From: Verrucomicrobiota bacterium
GTDB lineage: Bacteria > Verrucomicrobiota > Verrucomicrobiae > Chthoniobacterales > UBA10450
Direction: 5' to 3'
Length of the DNA: 8,654 nucleotides
Assembly (NCBI GenBank): GCA_003219495.1
Contig: QHOZ01000030.1
Span: forward strand, 1,885 to 10,538
Part shown: positions 5,752-8,654 of the stretch, piece after piece
Position numbering within the stretch: the first letter of the stretch is position 1
How the letters are laid out: the number at the start of each line of letters is the position of its first letter
The notes under the pieces: generated by a model
The model's database searches: none
What the model saw: only the letters and a program-made list of their open reading frames with translations
Told to the model about the DNA's origin: nothing
Translations under genes and position numbers: made by a program

Positions 5752-7452
5752 GTGCTAAGTCGCTGGATCATTGCTCCCCCTGAAGAGCTCAATGCCGCCT
5801 CCATTTCGTGGAGCGAAATCTGCGGCTGCGAATGCATCGCGCGGCTTTTGTTCCGCAAAGGCTTTCAAACCGCCGACGAGGTCCAGACGTTTCTCCGGCC
5901 GCGCCTGAAATCGTTGAGCGATCCGTTTCTCTTGCAAAACATGGAGACAGCGGTCGCGCGAATCTTTGCCGCGCTCGATCGACGCGAGCGGATCGTGCTC
6001 TTCGGCGATTACGATGTCGACGGCGTCACCTCGCTCGCGTTGTTGGCTGAAACGCTGCGCGCCTACGGTGCTGCGCCGGATTTATTTTTGCCATTGCGAA
6101 TGGAGGAAGGTTACGGCCTGAGCCGCGAAAGCGTTGAGCGCTGCGTCGAGCAATTTCATCCGCAGCTTTTGATCGCGCTCGACTGCGGAACCTCATCCGC
6201 CGCGGAGATTGTCGATCTTCGCAAGCGCGGCGTCGACGTGATCGTGCTCGACCACCATGAGCCGAAAGCCGCGCTGCCTGATTGCGTCGCGATCGTGAAT
6301 CCGAAGATCGATCCGGAATCGCCGTTTCACTATTTGTGCAGCGTCGGAATCGTTTTTAAACTTTGCCACGCGCTTTTGAAAACACGCGCGATCGATTTCG
6401 ATCTGAAATCGCGTCTCGATCTCGTCGCGCTTGGGACGGTCGCCGACATTGTTCCGCTCCCCGGCGAAAACCGGACGCTTGTCCAGCGCGGCGCGATGGA
6501 GATGGCAAGATCGACAAGGATTGGATTGAACAAGCTGATGGAAGTTAGCGGCGTGAAGCCGCCGATTTTTACCGAAGACATCGGCTATCGGTTGGGGCCG
6601 AGATTGAATGCGGCAGGCCGGCTCAGCACTGCGGAAAAGTCGCTTCAGCTTCTCTTGACGCACGACGAACGCGAAGCGACGGAGCTCGCGGAATTTTTGG
6701 ATAAACAAAATCGTGATCGGCAGGAAGTGGAGCGAAAAATCGCGGCCGCGGCCGAGGAGAAGATCGCGAAAGAGTTCGATCCCGCCCGCGACGCCGCGAT
6801 TGTCGTCTACGAACGCGACTGGCATCCGGGAGTTCTGGGAATTGTCGCCTCGCGCATCGCGCACAAATTCCATCGGCCAACAATCGTCATCGGCTTCGAC
6901 GAATCCGGAGTTGGGAAAGGAAGCGGCCGCAGCATCGAAGGCTTCAATCTCGTCCAAGCGCTGACGAAGTGCGCGGCGAAGATCGACAAATACGGCGGAC
7001 ACGAAATGGCCGCGGGGCTGACGATTCAGCAGTCGAATGTCGATCATTTCGCAAAGGAATTTGGGCGAATCGCGCGTGAACTTTTATCGGACGATGATTT
7101 GCAGCCGCGGCTCAGAATCGATCACGAGATCACGTTTCCGGAATTGGATTTCGATTTTCTCGGCTGGCACGAAATGCTCCAGCCGTTCGGCAATGGCAAT
7201 CCGCAGCCGTTATTTTTCGCACGCGCGGTCGAATCGGTCGCTCCGCCGCGCGTCGTGGGCGAAAAACATCTGCAATTGCGTTTGCGGCAACGGAATTATC
7301 ATCTTCGCGCGATTTTTTTCGGCGCCGCCGCCGATTCGCTCCCGCCGCCGCCGTGGGACATCGCGTTTCGGATTCGACGGGATGAATACGAAGGCGAAAC
7401 GCGTTTGGAAATGCGCCTGGAAGGAGTGCGCGGCACGGAGCCGATCGAGTAA
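5752..7452 (+). CDS. recJ: Single-stranded-DNA-specific 5'-3' exonuclease RecJ
   Basis: RecJ digests single-stranded DNA from the 5' end in recombination, mismatch repair and stalled-fork processing. The 566-residue chain is close to the usual length (E. coli RecJ is 577). The DHH phosphoesterase core shows motif I 'DYDVDG' (86-91), 'LDCGTSS' with D144, the name-giving 'DHH' (167-169) and 'LGTVADIVPL' with D232; these acidic and His residues bind the two metal ions. The GRLSTA region (289-294) and a charged helical stretch (about 305-342) link to the DHHA1 domain, which has 'WHPGVLGIVASRIA' (357-370), 'GSGRSIEGFNL' (390-400) and 'GGHEMAAGL' (415-423). A C-terminal OB-fold follows (about 455-560). 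All core residues are present. GTG 5752 is preceded by an in-frame TAA at 5746-5748 and no later start comes before the conserved 'RWIIAPP', so this start is well bounded. recG follows in a TAATG overlap. Confidence 0.96.
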   Translation: MLSRWIIAPPEELNAASISWSEICGCECIARLLFRKGFQTADEVQTFLRPRLKSLSDPFLLQNMETAVARIFAALDRRERIVLFGDYDVDGVTSLALLAETLRAYGAAPDLFLPLRMEEGYGLSRESVERCVEQFHPQLLIALDCGTSSAAEIVDLRKRGVDVIVLDHHEPKAALPDCVAIVNPKIDPESPFHYLCSVGIVFKLCHALLKTRAIDFDLKSRLDLVALGTVADIVPLPGENRTLVQRGAMEMARSTRIGLNKLMEVSGVKPPIFTEDIGYRLGPRLNAAGRLSTAEKSLQLLLTHDEREATELAEFLDKQNRDRQEVERKIAAAAEEKIAKEFDPARDAAIVVYERDWHPGVLGIVASRIAHKFHRPTIVIGFDESGVGKGSGRSIEGFNLVQALTKCAAKIDKYGGHEMAAGLTIQQSNVDHFAKEFGRIARELLSDDDLQPRLRIDHEITFPELDFDFLGWHEMLQPFGNGNPQPLFFARAVESVAPPRVVGEKHLQLRLRQRNYHLRAIFFGAAADSLPPPPWDIAFRIRRDEYEGETRLEMRLEGVRGTEPIE

Positions 7453-8654
7453 TGGAAATCTCGCAACCGCTCGAGGAAATCGATTGGATACCGCGCCCGA
7501 AGTTTCTCGCGCTGCGCCGGCTCGGTATCGCAACCGTTGAAGATTTGCTCACGCATTATCCGAGGCGCCACGAAGATCGACATCAGTTCCCGGAATTCCC
7601 GCGCGAGGAAAGCGATAAGCCGCTTTGTCTGTCGGGTGAGGTCATCAAGACTTCGTTCCGTCGCTTCGGCGGTCGCAGAATTTTTGAGGCGACATTGCAG
7701 GAGCCGAACGCCAATGCGCTCAGCCAGCCGCTGATCCTTCGCTGGTTCAATTTGCATTACATCCAGAAAATGATCTGCGCCGAGCAACAACTGGTCGTGT
7801 TCGGCAAACCAAAACTTCGCGGCAAGCGCCTCTGCATGGATCATCCCGAATTCGAAATCATTGAAGATGACGAGGAGAAGTCCATTCACCTGCGGCGAAT
7901 CACGCCGATTTATCCCGCGACGGAAGGTTTAACACAGCGCGCGCTGCGGAGCATGATCTATCGGTTGCTTCAAGAGCTCGACACCACGCCGGTCGAGCCG
8001 TTGCTTCCGAAGAATCTCAAGAACGGCGATCGCGCGGAAGCGATTCGCGCCATTCATTTTCCCGAGTCCTGGCAATCGCTTTCGGTCGCGCGCGATCATC
8101 TCGTGCTCTCGGAATTTTTTGCGATGCAAATGCTGATCGCGTCGCGTCGAACGGAAGCGCACGCGCGGATCAGCGCCGCGCACAGCGGGCGAGGGGAGTT
8201 AATGGAAAAGTTTTTGCGTTCGTTGCCGTTTGAAACCACGAACGCGCAAAAAAAAGTCATCGCCGAGATCCGGCGCGACATGGAATCGAAGTTTCCGATG
8301 AATCGTTTGCTGCAGGGCGATGTTGGCTCGGGCAAAACTGTCGTGGCGATTGCGGCGATCCTGCTCGCGGTCGAAGCGGGGTATCAAGCCGCTTTCATGG
8401 CGCCGACACAAATTCTCGCCGAGCAACATTACGCGGTTTTGCGCCGTTGGCTCGAGCCGCTCGGCGTGAAGTTGTCGATCCGCACCGCGACGCGGCAGGA
8501 GGAAAGTTTCCTTCCGCTTGTGGAAGGCAACGAGAACGCAGACGTCGTGATCGGGACGCACGCGTTGCTCTACGAAAGTGTTTCGTTTGGAAATCTCGGC
8601 CTCGCGGTGATCGACGAGCAGCACAAGTTCGGCGTTGCGCAGCGCGCGCGCCTA
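7452..8654 (+). CDS. recG: ATP-dependent DNA helicase RecG (3' partial)
   Basis: RecG is a monomeric double-strand DNA translocase that remodels stalled forks and branched recombination intermediates. The frame is open for 401 codons and leaves the window at 8654, so about 290 residues are missing by comparison with E. coli (693). The N-terminal wedge region includes 'LALRRLGIATVEDLLTHYPRRHEDR' (19-43) and an OB-fold (about 55-140). 'ITPIYPATEGLTQRALR' (150-166) is typical of the family. Helicase domain 1 has 'LPFETTNAQKKVIAEI' (258-273), Walker A 'GDVGSGKT' (289-296), motif Ia 'APTQILAEQH' (317-326), 'IGTHALL' (367-373) and motif II 'DEQHKFGV' (388-395), where the usual DEQHRFGV has Lys in place of Arg. 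Helicase domain 2 and the TRG motif lie outside. The ATG shares its A with the recJ TAA stop, so re-initiation after recJ is likely. GGAG at 7437-7440 is 11 nt ahead, a little far for a strong ribosome site. Confidence 0.95.
   Translation, partial: MEISQPLEEIDWIPRPKFLALRRLGIATVEDLLTHYPRRHEDRHQFPEFPREESDKPLCLSGEVIKTSFRRFGGRRIFEATLQEPNANALSQPLILRWFNLHYIQKMICAEQQLVVFGKPKLRGKRLCMDHPEFEIIEDDEEKSIHLRRITPIYPATEGLTQRALRSMIYRLLQELDTTPVEPLLPKNLKNGDRAEAIRAIHFPESWQSLSVARDHLVLSEFFAMQMLIASRRTEAHARISAAHSGRGELMEKFLRSLPFETTNAQKKVIAEIRRDMESKFPMNRLLQGDVGSGKTVVAIAAILLAVEAGYQAAFMAPTQILAEQHYAVLRRWLEPLGVKLSIRTATRQEESFLPLVEGNENADVVIGTHALLYESVSFGNLGLAVIDEQHKFGVAQRARL

Noticed and set aside
6193..7047. Long open frame (284 codons) on the minus strand within recJ
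   Set aside because: It lies wholly antisense to a recJ region with intact conserved motifs. Its Arg/Asp-rich composition with no recognisable domain is what a GC-rich coding strand produces on its complement.
7299..7889. 196-codon open frame on the minus strand across the recJ/recG junction
   Set aside because: It is a shadow of two well-supported genes, with no recognisable motif.
8199..8624. 141-codon open frame on the minus strand within recG
   Set aside because: It is antisense to the Walker A and DEQH region of recG; its composition is that of a complement frame.

Overview
The window is a stretch of bacterial chromosome with eight protein-coding genes packed closely together. I see no RNA genes, CRISPR arrays, insertion sequences or phage genes. 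Several features suggest a soil- or sediment-type member of the Verrucomicrobiota, near Chthoniobacterales/Spartobacteria: the style of the sigma factor, a secreted beta-propeller protein with an 'NPNGSST..YFQYGTT' Fn3-like domain and a PT-rich linker, menaquinone synthesis by the futalosine route, and the near absence of Shine-Dalgarno sites. This placement is an inference from protein style and was not tested by a database search.

Layout. (a) 2-1618, plus strand: the 3' part of a large, probably secreted protein (beta-propeller, Fn3-like domain, PT linker, Calx-beta-like domain), closed by a strong intrinsic terminator at 1646-1680. (b) 1680-2279, minus strand: an ECF-type sigma factor. (c) 2280-2403: a divergent intergenic region with several short dyads. 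(d) 2404-5207, plus strand: a tight cluster of mqnE, mqnA and a DUF72 gene, with a 3-nt gap and then a 55-nt overlap. (e) 5204-5665, minus strand: a small lipoprotein of unknown family whose stop codon overlaps that of the DUF72 gene. (f) 5666-5751: a short divergent promoter region. (g) 5752-8654, plus strand: recJ, then recG in a 1-nt stop/start overlap. recG runs off the right edge.

How the genes work together. MqnA dehydrates chorismate to 3-[(1-carboxyvinyl)oxy]benzoate. MqnE, a radical SAM enzyme, joins that product to SAM to give aminodeoxyfutalosine, so the two neighbours catalyse the first two steps of futalosine-dependent menaquinone synthesis. The later enzymes (MqnB, MqnC, MqnD) are not in the window. 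RecJ (5'-3' single-strand exonuclease) and RecG (branch-migrating helicase) form a DNA-repair and fork-restart pair. The window is mostly well-known housekeeping genes. The less explained parts are the DUF72 gene starting inside mqnA, the lipoprotein, the sigma factor without an adjacent anti-sigma gene, and the two divergent promoter regions. I did not find a convincing new multi-gene system.
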